64,000 bases of DNA. Source: Ilyomonas sp965247435. Its GTDB lineage: Bacteria > Bacteroidota > Bacteroidia > Chitinophagales > Chitinophagaceae. Numbering within the stretch: the stretch's first letter is position 1; every line of letters begins with the position of its first letter. The stretch is from contig OZ252019.1 in NCBI GenBank assembly GCA_965247435.1, positions 1,178,001-1,242,000 of the forward strand, in the 5' to 3' direction. The translations under genes and the position numbers were made by a program. Shown piece by piece: positions 54,131-62,949 of the stretch. Below the pieces are notes generated by a model. It ran no database searches and was not told the DNA's origin. It saw only the letters and a program-made list of their open reading frames with translations.

Positions 54131-57100
54131 ATGCAAAAAAAACTTTTACCCTTCTTTTTTATTGTACTGTTCACCTTTATTACGCTGCGTTCGTTCACTC
54201 AGCGGCAAGATGTTGCAGCACAGCTTAAGCAATATGCCACCAAACATCAGCAGGAACTTTCTATTTTGCCAAAAGATATAGAAAGCCTCTTTGTTACGTA
54301 CCAGTACACCGATGCAGCTACCGGAATCCAACATATCTATTCAACCCAAAAATTAAACGGCCTCACCATTACCAACACCTCTTTCTCGCTCCACACAGCA
54401 GGAACGCAGCAAATGCACGCCAGCCGTTTATTATCGTTGGCTGCATACAAAGTTGCGCCTGTTGCTGTGTCTGTGGGCTCGCAGGCCGCTGTGGCAGCCC
54501 TGATGAGTTCCGTTAATTACACTGAAAGTAAAAAGGTGGAAGTAAAGCAGGCTGCTACAGGCGAGGAAAAATACACCGTGTACAGGCGCAACGCTTCGCC
54601 GGTATGGGATATTCCCTGCCGGCTCGTGTACTACAACAGTGCACATTTGAAAAGCCTGATTCCGGCCTGGGAAGTGCAAATGATGGATGTATATAAACGC
54701 CACTACTGGCTGGCGTATATAGATGCAGCTACCGGTAAAGTGCTGGAGAAAAAAGACCTGATGATGCATTGTAATTTTGATGGCGCGCCTACGGATACGA
54801 ACGCTTCTGCTGCAATGTATAACGTATCAAATGCTTCCTTGTTAAAAGAAGAATCCGGAACCAACATACAATCCCTTCAATCATTGCCCGGCAATAAATA
54901 CCGCGTGTATAATATTCCTTTTGAAAGCCCCATAGACCCCGGCGCCAAACAAAACCTGATACAGAAAGGCGGCGATACAATGGCCTCGCCGGATGGCTGG
55001 CATAAAGTGGCCGGCCTTGCTGCTTATAATTATACACACGGCAACAACGTGTGGGCATTTCAGGATCCAAGTCCCGGCCCGCTGGGTGGTGTTCCGAGTG
55101 CCGAACCTACACGAACAGCTTATCCTACCAATACAATCGGCGGGGTATATCCGGTAACGGAGCCGTTTGTTTTTGATTATCCCATTAACCTCACGGCAGA
55201 GCCGGAAACGTATCAGAACGGCGCTATCGTTAATCTTTTCTTCTGGAATAACCTGATGCACGATGTGTTTTATTATATGGGTTTTAATGAGGCTGCGGGC
55301 AACTTCCAGGAATCGAACATCTTTAGTACCGGCAGAAAAGGTACTGATACTTCGCTTGCCAATGATGCCGTACTGGCGCAGGCGCAGGATGGCGGCGGCA
55401 CCAACAATGCTAATTTCTTAGCCTTGCCGGATGGCATCAACGGGCAGATGCAGATGTACCTGTGGACGGCTTCGTCGCCCGACTCTTTAGTTCAAATTGC
55501 TTCTTCTACGTCCGGAATACCAATATCAGGTAAAAAGTTTTTTGCTGTACAAGGTTCACTCAGCACACTGCCAACGGCTAACAACAATCTTTATACGATG
55601 CCGGTGGAAAATATGCAAATTGCTATTGCCCAAAAGAATGCGCTTTCTACGACCGGCGGTGCAACGGAAGGCTGCAGCAGCGGCCAGATGAGCATTGCAT
55701 TGCCCCTGGGAAACGTAAGCGGCAAGATTGCGCTGATTGACAGGGGCAGTTGTTCTTTTGCCGAAAAAATATTAGGGGCGCAATTAGGCGGTGCTGTAGG
55801 CGTAATTGTAATAAATAATGTGGACGGTCCGCCACAGGCCATGGGCGGCTCCGATGCGCCGGGCAATGCCATTACCATTCCTTCGGTAATGATCAGCAAG
55901 GGGGACGGCGATTTGCTAAAAGCGCAATTAACTGCCGGCGCTACCATTGTCGGCTCGCTGAAAAGGAATTCGCCACCGCCGCCCAAGAGAGACGGCGATA
56001 TAGACAATGGGGTTATTTCGCATGAGTACGGTCATGGCATCAGCAACCGGCTTACCGGCGGCCCGTTCGCGCTTACACCGCTGGGCGGCGATGAACAGGG
56101 CGGCGAAGGCTGGAGCGACTTTGTGGCTTTGTATATGACTTTGCGCAATAACGACCTGCAACCGGCTACCGCAGCGCACCCGAATGGCTTGCTGCCCAAC
56201 CGCAGCATTGGTAATTATGTTACCTACCAGAATTACGACGGACGTGGGATTCGCGAGTATCCCTATTCTTCTGATCTTACTATCAACCCAGCTACATTCG
56301 GTTATATTAAAAGGCCGGATTACTCTGAAACACATTCTGTAGGCTTTGTGTGGTGCAGCATGCTGTATGAAGTATTGCAAAGTTTTATTGATGAATACGG
56401 GATGAAGGACAATGTATATGAAGGCGCTAATCCTACTCTTTCGCATAACCCGCCGCCCCCGGCGAAGGGCAATAATATTGCTACCCGTTTGGTAATAGAA
56501 GCGATGAAGCTGCAACCCGCAAGCCCTACCTTTATCGAAGAGCGCGACGCTATATTAAAAGCCGATACCTTACTCTATAATGCACAGCATAGCTGTATGA
56601 TATGGAAAGCTTTTGCTAAAAGAGGGCTTGGTTTTTCTGCCTTGTCCGGCACCAATGCTTTAGGCGACGAAGTGGAAGCTTTTGATTTGCCTTATGCCTG
56701 CGATCCAACCCAGAAAAGAATAAGTATTGTAAAAAGCGGACCCGGCACTGTCAAAACAACCCAGAATGTAACTTATACCATCAAGTTGAAAAACCTGTTG
56801 CCAAAAGTAGTGACCAATGTAAAGGTTACTGATACGCTGGCAGGCCGGCTCAACTTTGTATCGGCTACCGGCGCACCGGTTAGAAACGGAAAAATACTGA
56901 CCTGGACAACCAATATTCCCGCCAACGCTACCAAAGTCTTTACCGTTACGGCCAAAGTAACGAGCGGCCCTGCTGCTACCCTTACATTTGCCGATAACCA
57001 GGAAAGCACCAGTGCAAACTGGACAACCGATAATTCTGCTACTGCCAAATGGACTTACAAAACGGATTCCCTGCAGGCTTACAGCGGCAAGCATTACTGG

Positions 57101-58174
57101 TTTGTGGAAGATTACGACATAGGCGGTTCCAACACTTCGCTTCAATCAAAAAACGCAATCCCTATTGCTGCCGGTGCAGAGTTGGTTTTCATTCATAAAT
57201 ATGCTTCGGAAAATGGCTACGATGGTGGTGTGGTAGAAGTATCAACAGATGGCACCACCTGGGCGTACCTGCCGCCAAGCAAATTTGTACAGGGCAATTA
57301 TTCCGGTATTATACCTACCGCCAATAACCCGTTAATAGGCCTTACAGATGAAGCTGCGTTTACCGGTAGCTCTGCGGGTTATACTACTTCCATTGCCAGG
57401 TTGGACGACTATACTGGTCAGCAGGTGTATATCCGTTTCCGCATGACTGCTGACCCTACCGGTGGCAGCGTAGCCGGCGGCGGCTGGTGGCTGGACGATG
57501 TGTATGTAATGACCAACCGCACAGAGCTAAGTAATACGGCTACTGCTGTTACAACTCCGGGTGCAGCTATAACAATAAATGAAGGCACGAATGCCTACAG
57601 TACGACTATCGCATTAATTACCTCTAACACTGCCGGCGCTATCTTACAGGCGATGCCTGTAGCTAAAACCGTACAACTGCAATGGCAAACTACAGGAATA
57701 GCTGCCGGTACTGCGTTTGAAATAGAAAGAAAAACGGCTGCAGAAGTAGCATTTAAAACTATTGGTAATTATACGCCATTGCAAAAAGAAGGATCAAAAG
57801 GCAGTTATCAATACGTGGATAGTAAGGTGGCTGATGGTGCATGCGAATACCGTGTTAAGATAACTTCCGGCAATGAGATTAGCTATACCAATGTTGCGAT
57901 GGCTAAGATAGGTTCAACGCAATTTACGGCGCAGTTATATCCCAATCCGGCCAGCGATATTGCGCATATAGCGGTTATGAAACCGGTTGCAGGCAATGCG
58001 TTTATTACAATATTCGATGTACATGGTAAACGATTGGCAACATTAAATGGCGGTCTTGTAACCGGCAGGCGCGTATTTGATATTCCGGTGCAGCAATTGG
58101 CTTCCGGTACGTATTGGGTAGAAGTTAAAACAACTACTGAGTCTGCAACAGTGCCATTGATTATAAAGAAGTAA
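54131..58174 (+). CDS. M36 (fungalysin-type) metallopeptidase with T9SS sorting domain
   Basis: This 1347-residue secreted protease has a signal peptide and an FTP-type propeptide (LNGLTITNTSFSLHTAG). The zinc site is HEYGH at 631-635, with E659 in GGEGWSDFVAL as third ligand. A PA domain is inserted before it (about 500-610; LIDRGSCSFAEKILGAQLGG). A DUF11 repeat (SIVKSGPGTVKTTQNVTYTI), a MAM-like or InhA-like jelly-roll (about 960-1110) and a T9SS sorting domain at the C-terminus (QLYPNPASDIAHIAVMKPVA, to PLIIKK) follow. It breaks down extracellular protein. Confidence 0.95.
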   Translation: MQKKLLPFFFIVLFTFITLRSFTQRQDVAAQLKQYATKHQQELSILPKDIESLFVTYQYTDAATGIQHIYSTQKLNGLTITNTSFSLHTAGTQQMHASRLLSLAAYKVAPVAVSVGSQAAVAALMSSVNYTESKKVEVKQAATGEEKYTVYRRNASPVWDIPCRLVYYNSAHLKSLIPAWEVQMMDVYKRHYWLAYIDAATGKVLEKKDLMMHCNFDGAPTDTNASAAMYNVSNASLLKEESGTNIQSLQSLPGNKYRVYNIPFESPIDPGAKQNLIQKGGDTMASPDGWHKVAGLAAYNYTHGNNVWAFQDPSPGPLGGVPSAEPTRTAYPTNTIGGVYPVTEPFVFDYPINLTAEPETYQNGAIVNLFFWNNLMHDVFYYMGFNEAAGNFQESNIFSTGRKGTDTSLANDAVLAQAQDGGGTNNANFLALPDGINGQMQMYLWTASSPDSLVQIASSTSGIPISGKKFFAVQGSLSTLPTANNNLYTMPVENMQIAIAQKNALSTTGGATEGCSSGQMSIALPLGNVSGKIALIDRGSCSFAEKILGAQLGGAVGVIVINNVDGPPQAMGGSDAPGNAITIPSVMISKGDGDLLKAQLTAGATIVGSLKRNSPPPPKRDGDIDNGVISHEYGHGISNRLTGGPFALTPLGGDEQGGEGWSDFVALYMTLRNNDLQPATAAHPNGLLPNRSIGNYVTYQNYDGRGIREYPYSSDLTINPATFGYIKRPDYSETHSVGFVWCSMLYEVLQSFIDEYGMKDNVYEGANPTLSHNPPPPAKGNNIATRLVIEAMKLQPASPTFIEERDAILKADTLLYNAQHSCMIWKAFAKRGLGFSALSGTNALGDEVEAFDLPYACDPTQKRISIVKSGPGTVKTTQNVTYTIKLKNLLPKVVTNVKVTDTLAGRLNFVSATGAPVRNGKILTWTTNIPANATKVFTVTAKVTSGPAATLTFADNQESTSANWTTDNSATAKWTYKTDSLQAYSGKHYWFVEDYDIGGSNTSLQSKNAIPIAAGAELVFIHKYASENGYDGGVVEVSTDGTTWAYLPPSKFVQGNYSGIIPTANNPLIGLTDEAAFTGSSAGYTTSIARLDDYTGQQVYIRFRMTADPTGGSVAGGGWWLDDVYVMTNRTELSNTATAVTTPGAAITINEGTNAYSTTIALITSNTAGAILQAMPVAKTVQLQWQTTGIAAGTAFEIERKTAAEVAFKTIGNYTPLQKEGSKGSYQYVDSKVADGACEYRVKITSGNEISYTNVAMAKIGSTQFTAQLYPNPASDIAHIAVMKPVAGNAFITIFDVHGKRLATLNGGLVTGRRVFDIPVQQLASGTYWVEVKTTTESATVPLIIKK

Positions 58175-58194
58175 GAAATAGTTTTTAGTATAAT

Positions 58195-58236
58195 AAAAGC
58201 CCTGGAATCTACGCTGCACGCGGGTTTTAGGGCTTT
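58195..58236 (+). terminator. Terminator after the M36 gene
   Basis: AAAGCCCT (58196-58203) pairs with AGGGCTTT (58229-58236). The T-run is short and the loop is long. Confidence 0.55.
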
Positions 58237-58274
58237 GTGTTTAAGACATTTATCTACGTTTTGCACAACGACGA

Positions 58275-59258
58275 TCATTTGAGCTTATCTATCTCAGGCT
58301 CAGAAAGCCCGGTTAAATCAGCAATGTCTTTTGCCGATATTCCTTTCGATTTCATGATTTTTATAATTTCCAACTTGCCTTCCAACTTGCCTTCCAACTT
58401 GCCTTCCAACTTGCCTTCCAACTTGCCTTCCAACTTGCCTTCCAACTTACCCTCTAACTTACCTTCCAGTTTACCTTCCAATATGCCCTGCAGTTTGCCA
58501 TCAAGCAATCCTTTCTCTCTTCCTTCATCGTAGGCCGTTTCCATGGCATAATCAAAAGTGGCCTTATTGTCTCGGAAAATCTTCAAGCTGTATTCATAAC
58601 TGTCCAGTTCAGCCTGATCGAATTTAGCAAGTTCTGCTTTTTCAAATGCCCGGGTAAATACTTCATCCCTGAAGATGCCAGGAATATTTTGGAAGTCTTC
58701 GAGGTGCTTAATGAAATACAGCCACTTGTCTAACCGGTTAGTCAGCTCCCCTTCCTGTTTATTGAAGTTCGGCATTTCCACATAGATGTATGTGAGCTTT
58801 TCGTAGAATGTTTTCCCATGCTGATTCTTGAGCCTGATAGTATGAATCACTTCATTTTTTTCAGGTTCTGTTTCATAATCATCGAACGTAAAATCCAAAA
58901 TACCTATACAGTAAACGGCTTTCAGGTTATAATTCCAGTTTCCCTTTTCCGCCTGCTCCCGTATGGGGAAAGTTGAATAATAAATCGTTCGTTCCCTAAA
59001 ATAATTCTGTTTAGCTTTTTGAAGTTCTACAATAAATTTTTCTCCGTTTTCGGCTTCACAATAAATATCATAAATGGCTTTTCTGTCAAGTTCTGTTTGC
59101 CCTAACTGTTCGGTATTTTTAAAAGTGAGGTCAATAATTTTTTTCTGCTGGGGTAAAAGCGCATTCAGGAAATCAATTAGCAGGGGTTTACTGGCTTCCT
59201 CACCAAAAATTTTTTTAAACCCAAAATCCGTAAAGGGGTTAATATATTTTGCCTTCAT
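58275..59258 (-). CDS. Rpn/PD-(D/E)XK nuclease-family protein with GKLE tandem repeat
   Basis: The 327-residue protein opens with YINPFTDFGFKKIFGEEASK, the mark of the PDDEXK_2/Rpn family. Probable catalytic residues are Asp in KAIYDIYCEAENG and Glu in FIVELQKAKQ (ExQ). About residues 245-300 consist of GKLE tetrapeptide repeats encoded by a 12-bp tandem repeat. The C-terminal IMKSKGISAKDIADLTGLSE looks like a small helix-turn-helix. Rpn proteins are recombination-promoting or antiphage nucleases. It is a single gene. Confidence 0.9.
   Translation of the reverse strand: MKAKYINPFTDFGFKKIFGEEASKPLLIDFLNALLPQQKKIIDLTFKNTEQLGQTELDRKAIYDIYCEAENGEKFIVELQKAKQNYFRERTIYYSTFPIREQAEKGNWNYNLKAVYCIGILDFTFDDYETEPEKNEVIHTIRLKNQHGKTFYEKLTYIYVEMPNFNKQEGELTNRLDKWLYFIKHLEDFQNIPGIFRDEVFTRAFEKAELAKFDQAELDSYEYSLKIFRDNKATFDYAMETAYDEGREKGLLDGKLQGILEGKLEGKLEGKLEGKLEGKLEGKLEGKLEGKLEGKLEIIKIMKSKGISAKDIADLTGLSEPEIDKLK
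58368..58511. repeat. 12-bp tandem repeat inside the Rpn-type gene
   Basis: Six perfect copies of TTCCAACTTGCC (58368-58439, as read on the + strand) are followed by about six diverged copies. The unit is a multiple of three, so copy-number change keeps the reading frame and only lengthens or shortens the GKLE linker. Confidence 0.95.
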
Positions 59259-59456
59259 ATTGTTGTTCTAACGATCAGCAAATTTACTGTTTCTGTTAAA
59301 GCAATCGACCTTGTAAATTATTATACAGGATGATACTTATTTATATGATTTACATTACATAAAAATTTGCTGCTTGATAGACTTGACTACAGGTGTAAAC
59401 AGCCAATAAATAAATGGTTGATTCTTCAAACACTTTTATGTTGTAAAATACGATAC

Positions 59457-60221
59457 TTATCTTTTCAAACTGCCAATAATCGCTGCGAACTCATTGGCAA
59501 TTAATGATGCGCCACCCACGAGGCCGCCATCTACATCTGCTTCCGCAAATATCTCTTTCGCATTATTGGCTTTTACGCTGCCGCCATATAAAATGGAAAT
59601 GTTGTCAGCAGTTGCTTCGCCATATTTACCGGCTAACTGGTTTCGGATAAAAGCGTGCATCTCCTGCGCCTGTTCTTTACTGGCGGTTTTACCGGTACCA
59701 ATGGCCCAGATAGGTTCGTAGGCAATCACTATTTGTTGCAGTTGCTCCGGCGATAAATGATACAGCGATTCTGCTAATTGTTTAGCTACGTATTCGTTTT
59801 GTGTGTTTGCTTCGCGAATGGGCAACGGCTCGCCGCAACAGAAAATAGGAAGCATATTATACGCCAGTAAAATATTTATTTTTTCGGCCAGTTGCTGGTT
59901 CGTTTCATTAAAATATTCACGGCGTTCCGAGTGCCCGATAACAACATATTGTATGCCGATGCTTTGCAGCATTTCTGCCGATACTTCACCGGTATATGCG
60001 CCTGATTTTTTGTTACTGCAGTTCTGTGCCGCTACAAAAACACCTTGTTTGCCGCCCAGCTTTTGCTGTGCCAGATACAGGTAAGGAAAAGGCACGGCAA
60101 ACACCGCAAGCTGCCCGGGCGCAAGCTGGTAATCTGTAGCTTCTAAAGCGTTTAGTAACTCTTCGCCTTTGGGCCAGGTCAGGTTCATTTTCCAGTTGGC
60201 GGCGGCTATTTGTTTTCTCAT
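59457..60221 (-). CDS. tpiA: Triosephosphate isomerase
   Basis: TpiA interconverts dihydroxyacetone phosphate and glyceraldehyde 3-phosphate. The 254-residue protein has AAANWKMN (Lys), catalytic His in IGHSERREYF, catalytic Glu in AYEPIWAIGTGKTA and the phosphate loop LYGGSVKANNA. It lies 11 bases downstream of the GlmU-like gene, so they form an operon. Confidence 0.97.
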   Translation of the reverse strand: MRKQIAAANWKMNLTWPKGEELLNALEATDYQLAPGQLAVFAVPFPYLYLAQQKLGGKQGVFVAAQNCSNKKSGAYTGEVSAEMLQSIGIQYVVIGHSERREYFNETNQQLAEKINILLAYNMLPIFCCGEPLPIREANTQNEYVAKQLAESLYHLSPEQLQQIVIAYEPIWAIGTGKTASKEQAQEMHAFIRNQLAGKYGEATADNISILYGGSVKANNAKEIFAEADVDGGLVGGASLIANEFAAIIGSLKR

Positions 60222-60232
60222 AGTTGGTAGTA

Positions 60233-61381
60233 TTAAAAGGTTTCAAAGATATGCTTCAGCGCTGCTTTTTCTTCATCGGTCAATGCCTGTCCTTTCATTT
60301 TTTTCCATTCGGTAATATGTTCAAGCGCTTTTAGTAAATCGTATTCCTCCCCGGTTCCCCAGCTAAAGTTGCGAAGTCTTTTAGGCAGCAAGCCTTCGCC
60401 AAATACATTGCAGCATACACCATACATACTGCCGGTGTTGATAGATGAATTAATCGCAACGCGACTGTAATCGCCCATGATTACGCCGCATTTGCTACCG
60501 GCGTTAATGTATCCTTCTGCATGGTCATTCCACTGCATTACATCACCAGCCGTATTTTTTACATTGCTGTTGCTCGCACCAGCACCGATATTGCACCACT
60601 CGCCGATGACTGAATCGCCGAGGTAGCCATCATGGCCTTTATTGCTGTAGCCCTGCATAATCACATTTTTAATTTCGCCACCGGCAACACAATACGGCCC
60701 GATGGTGGTAGCACCGTATATTCTGGTGCCCATTTTTAGTGTTGCACCCTCACAAAGAGCCATCGGCCCGCGGATAAGGCATCCTTCCATAATCGTTGCA
60801 TTCTTACCAATATATACCGGGCCACCGGCAGCATTAATGACTGCATATTCTACCTGCGCACCTTCTTCTATAAATACATTTTGCGGAAGAACAACAGCGT
60901 TGGCAGAAGATAAGGCAAAAGATTTTCTGCCGGCTGTAATAAGCTTGAAATCCGATTCGATAAAGTTTTCATTCCACTGGAAAAGCTGATGCGGATATTG
61001 AAGCCGTTGCACCTGTTCAATAGTCGTAAACAGCGTTGCGGAATCATCGATGGCGTGCTGCAAGCTGCTGCCATGGCCCTTGCAGGCAATAATGCCATTT
61101 TCATCTTCTAACACTTCTCCCTGCTTTAGTTGTTTAATACTGTTAATCAGAGTTTCACCCGGCGTTACCAGCGCATTGATGAAGGTATGCACAGCTTCGG
61201 GTACCGGGCTATACAAGGGCTGCAGGTAAGTTGCTGTATCTACATAAACTTCTTCGCCGAGCAGCAGTTGCCAGCGCGCCTGTATCGTAAGTATGCCGAT
61301 GCGCAAACCGGCTGCAGCCCGCGTGTAAGTAAGCGGGTATAAGCTCCTGGCTGCAGGCGGATCAAAAAGTACAATAGCCAT
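60233..61381 (-). CDS. GlmU-family putative sugar nucleotidyltransferase
   Basis: The ATG at 61381 gives 382 residues. The N-terminal part has FDPPAARSLYPLTYTRAAAG, the form used in the Bacteroidota GlmU-like family, in place of the GXGTRM loop of true GlmU. A left-handed beta-helix acyltransferase part follows (GKNATIMEGCLIRGPMALCE, KMGTRIYGATTIGPYCVAGG). It probably activates a sugar phosphate or acts as an acetyltransferase; the exact reaction is not clear. It precedes tpiA. Confidence 0.85.
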   Translation of the reverse strand: MAIVLFDPPAARSLYPLTYTRAAAGLRIGILTIQARWQLLLGEEVYVDTATYLQPLYSPVPEAVHTFINALVTPGETLINSIKQLKQGEVLEDENGIIACKGHGSSLQHAIDDSATLFTTIEQVQRLQYPHQLFQWNENFIESDFKLITAGRKSFALSSANAVVLPQNVFIEEGAQVEYAVINAAGGPVYIGKNATIMEGCLIRGPMALCEGATLKMGTRIYGATTIGPYCVAGGEIKNVIMQGYSNKGHDGYLGDSVIGEWCNIGAGASNSNVKNTAGDVMQWNDHAEGYINAGSKCGVIMGDYSRVAINSSINTGSMYGVCCNVFGEGLLPKRLRNFSWGTGEEYDLLKALEHITEWKKMKGQALTDEEKAALKHIFETF

Positions 61382-61740
61382 AATAAAAGAGGAATGAAAA
61401 TTTTTTGGAAATAAGAACAAGGTCAAAACTAAACAGATTCAGATTAAAACTGTTGTTTGATAAGTTGTTTGTTAGGAGAATGCACCAAGGGACAAATCAC
61501 TTGAAACAATGGCGTTGTTTCCAAATTTTTTAAAAGGAAGCTGTTAAGTGTGTTGTGATTGCTGATGTAAACAGGAAGTAAACTGTATAAACGGCGGGCT
61601 ATAAACGGCTGATATGTATTCTTAGATGGAGGTATCCATTTAACCCGGTTGTGATAATGTGCGTATGCTTACTGTTTTAAGAAAGGCTTTCGGTATTAAT
61701 AAAAACGCTAAACAACCTCTTGCTAAAAATTGCAACTTTA

Positions 61741-61840
61741 AACAGCGGAGCGCGTGAGGGATAGCAGCGGAAATACTTTTTTTGCTGCGCCTTACGCAAA
61801 AAAAGATTGCAGCGCATAGCCCGACCCGAAGGGCACGCCC
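61741..61840. repeat. Dispersed GC-rich palindromic repeat, copy B
   Basis: Read on the minus strand it begins GGGCGTGCCCTTCGGGTCGG and ends ACGCGCTCCGCTGTT, as copy A at 12636-12692 does in the other orientation. The centre holds a 10-bp hairpin: CTTTTTTTGC and GCAAAAAAAG. It lies in the 512-base gap (61382-61893) upstream of the GlmU-like gene and downstream of the SDR gene; the rest of the gap shows no gene. Confidence 0.8.
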
Positions 61841-61893
61841 TGATTGTTATACAATTGAGTACACTGCCCGACGGCTTACTTACATAAATAGTA

Positions 61894-62610
61894 TTACGGA
61901 TTGGTAGCCCAAATACTTGCATCTTTTATAAACACCCGCCTGTTGAGTTGTAACTGGGCAATCACTAATTCTGCAAAATCTTCCGGATGCATAAATTTAT
62001 CTGCATCGCCATTAATGAGATTATGCGCTTGTGCAAGCGGCGTAACCACTGTGCTTGGCAGCAAGGCAGTGACTCTTATATTGTACTTGCGCACTTCCTG
62101 CATCAGCGAATCAGTAAGTCCCAACACCGCAAATTTGGAAGCGCTGTAAGCACTCGTGTCGGGCGAGCCGCGCAGCCCTGCGGAGGAAGCAATATTAATA
62201 ATATCGCCGGTTTGTTTTGCTATCATTTGGGGCAGTAAAGCGCGGGTTACATAGTAGGTGCCCAGCAAGTTTACTTTAATAATTTCCTCCCACCGCTCCG
62301 GTGTTAATTCCATAAATTTTCCGGGCGTATAAGTGCCGGCATTATTTATTAAAATATCTATAAATCCTACTGCTTTTTGTATCGCTTTAACCGCTGTATT
62401 TACTTGTTGCAGATCGCTTACATCTGCAACCGCTATGGCAACTTTTACACCTATCTGTTGTATTTGTGCCGCCACCGATTGTAAATCGGTTTCGGTGCGG
62501 GCTATCAACCCTACGTTCACGCCTTCTGCAGCTAATGATATGGCAATTGCGCGGCCAATGCCTTTGCCGGCACCGGTTACAATTGCGTTTTTTTCTTTTA
62601 ATGATTGCAT
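61894..62610 (-). CDS. Short-chain dehydrogenase/reductase
   Basis: The 238-residue SDR has the NAD(P)-binding motif VTGAGKGIGRAIAISLA, DILINNAGTY, catalytic Ser in NIASSAGLRG and Tyr-Lys in AYSASKFAVLGL. It resembles FabG-type 3-oxoacyl reductases, but the substrate is unknown. It is a single gene. Confidence 0.93.
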   Translation of the reverse strand: MQSLKEKNAIVTGAGKGIGRAIAISLAAEGVNVGLIARTETDLQSVAAQIQQIGVKVAIAVADVSDLQQVNTAVKAIQKAVGFIDILINNAGTYTPGKFMELTPERWEEIIKVNLLGTYYVTRALLPQMIAKQTGDIINIASSAGLRGSPDTSAYSASKFAVLGLTDSLMQEVRKYNIRVTALLPSTVVTPLAQAHNLINGDADKFMHPEDFAELVIAQLQLNRRVFIKDASIWATNP

Positions 62611-62699
62611 AATGAAGTAATGTTTAAGAAGTAATAATTACATTGTCAAAATCATATAGAATCAACTCGATATTGTTATCCGCTTAGTTCTTCGCGTTT

Positions 62700-62825
62700 A
62701 TGAAGCATTACTGCTGCAGAATTCACAGCAGTACAAAAGTTACATCAAGGCATTGCAGGAAAACGTGCTGTATATCGTTTTCCTGTGGCTTTTTTTCGTT
62801 CTTTTTTTTCCACAAAAAAAAGAAT
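62700..62825 (+). repeat. Three-hairpin dispersed element, copy 2 (candidate structured RNA)
   Basis: The stems are TACTGCTG/CAGCAGTA (62709-62716 with 62726-62733), CAGGAAAACG/CGTTTTCCTG (62756-62765 with 62776-62785, loop TGCTGTATAT) and TTCTTTTTTTT/AAAAAAAAGAA (62799-62809 with 62814-62824). A T-run follows the second stem. It corresponds to the element at 7071-7190. It lies in the 339-base gap between the SDR and dipeptidase genes, antisense to both. Confidence 0.65.
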
Positions 62826-62949
62826 AACAAGCGGCAAAGTATAAATAATTTTGATGGATTATATTTAATCCTTAAGCGATTGTACTTATAAAGTATTTAA
62901 AGAAAAAATGTTCAATGCCTTGCGGCCGAATATTAGTTATTACCTTCTT

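Noticed and set aside
58368..58511. Regular short repeats that could look like a CRISPR array
   Set aside because: Units are 12 bp with no spacers and lie inside an open reading frame encoding GKLE repeats; no cas genes are near.
62700..62891. A 63-codon open frame starting at ATG over the second three-hairpin element
   Set aside because: Its frame does not match that of the first copy, its product is cysteine- and phenylalanine-rich without a family, and the copies differ in a way that keeps hairpins rather than amino acids.
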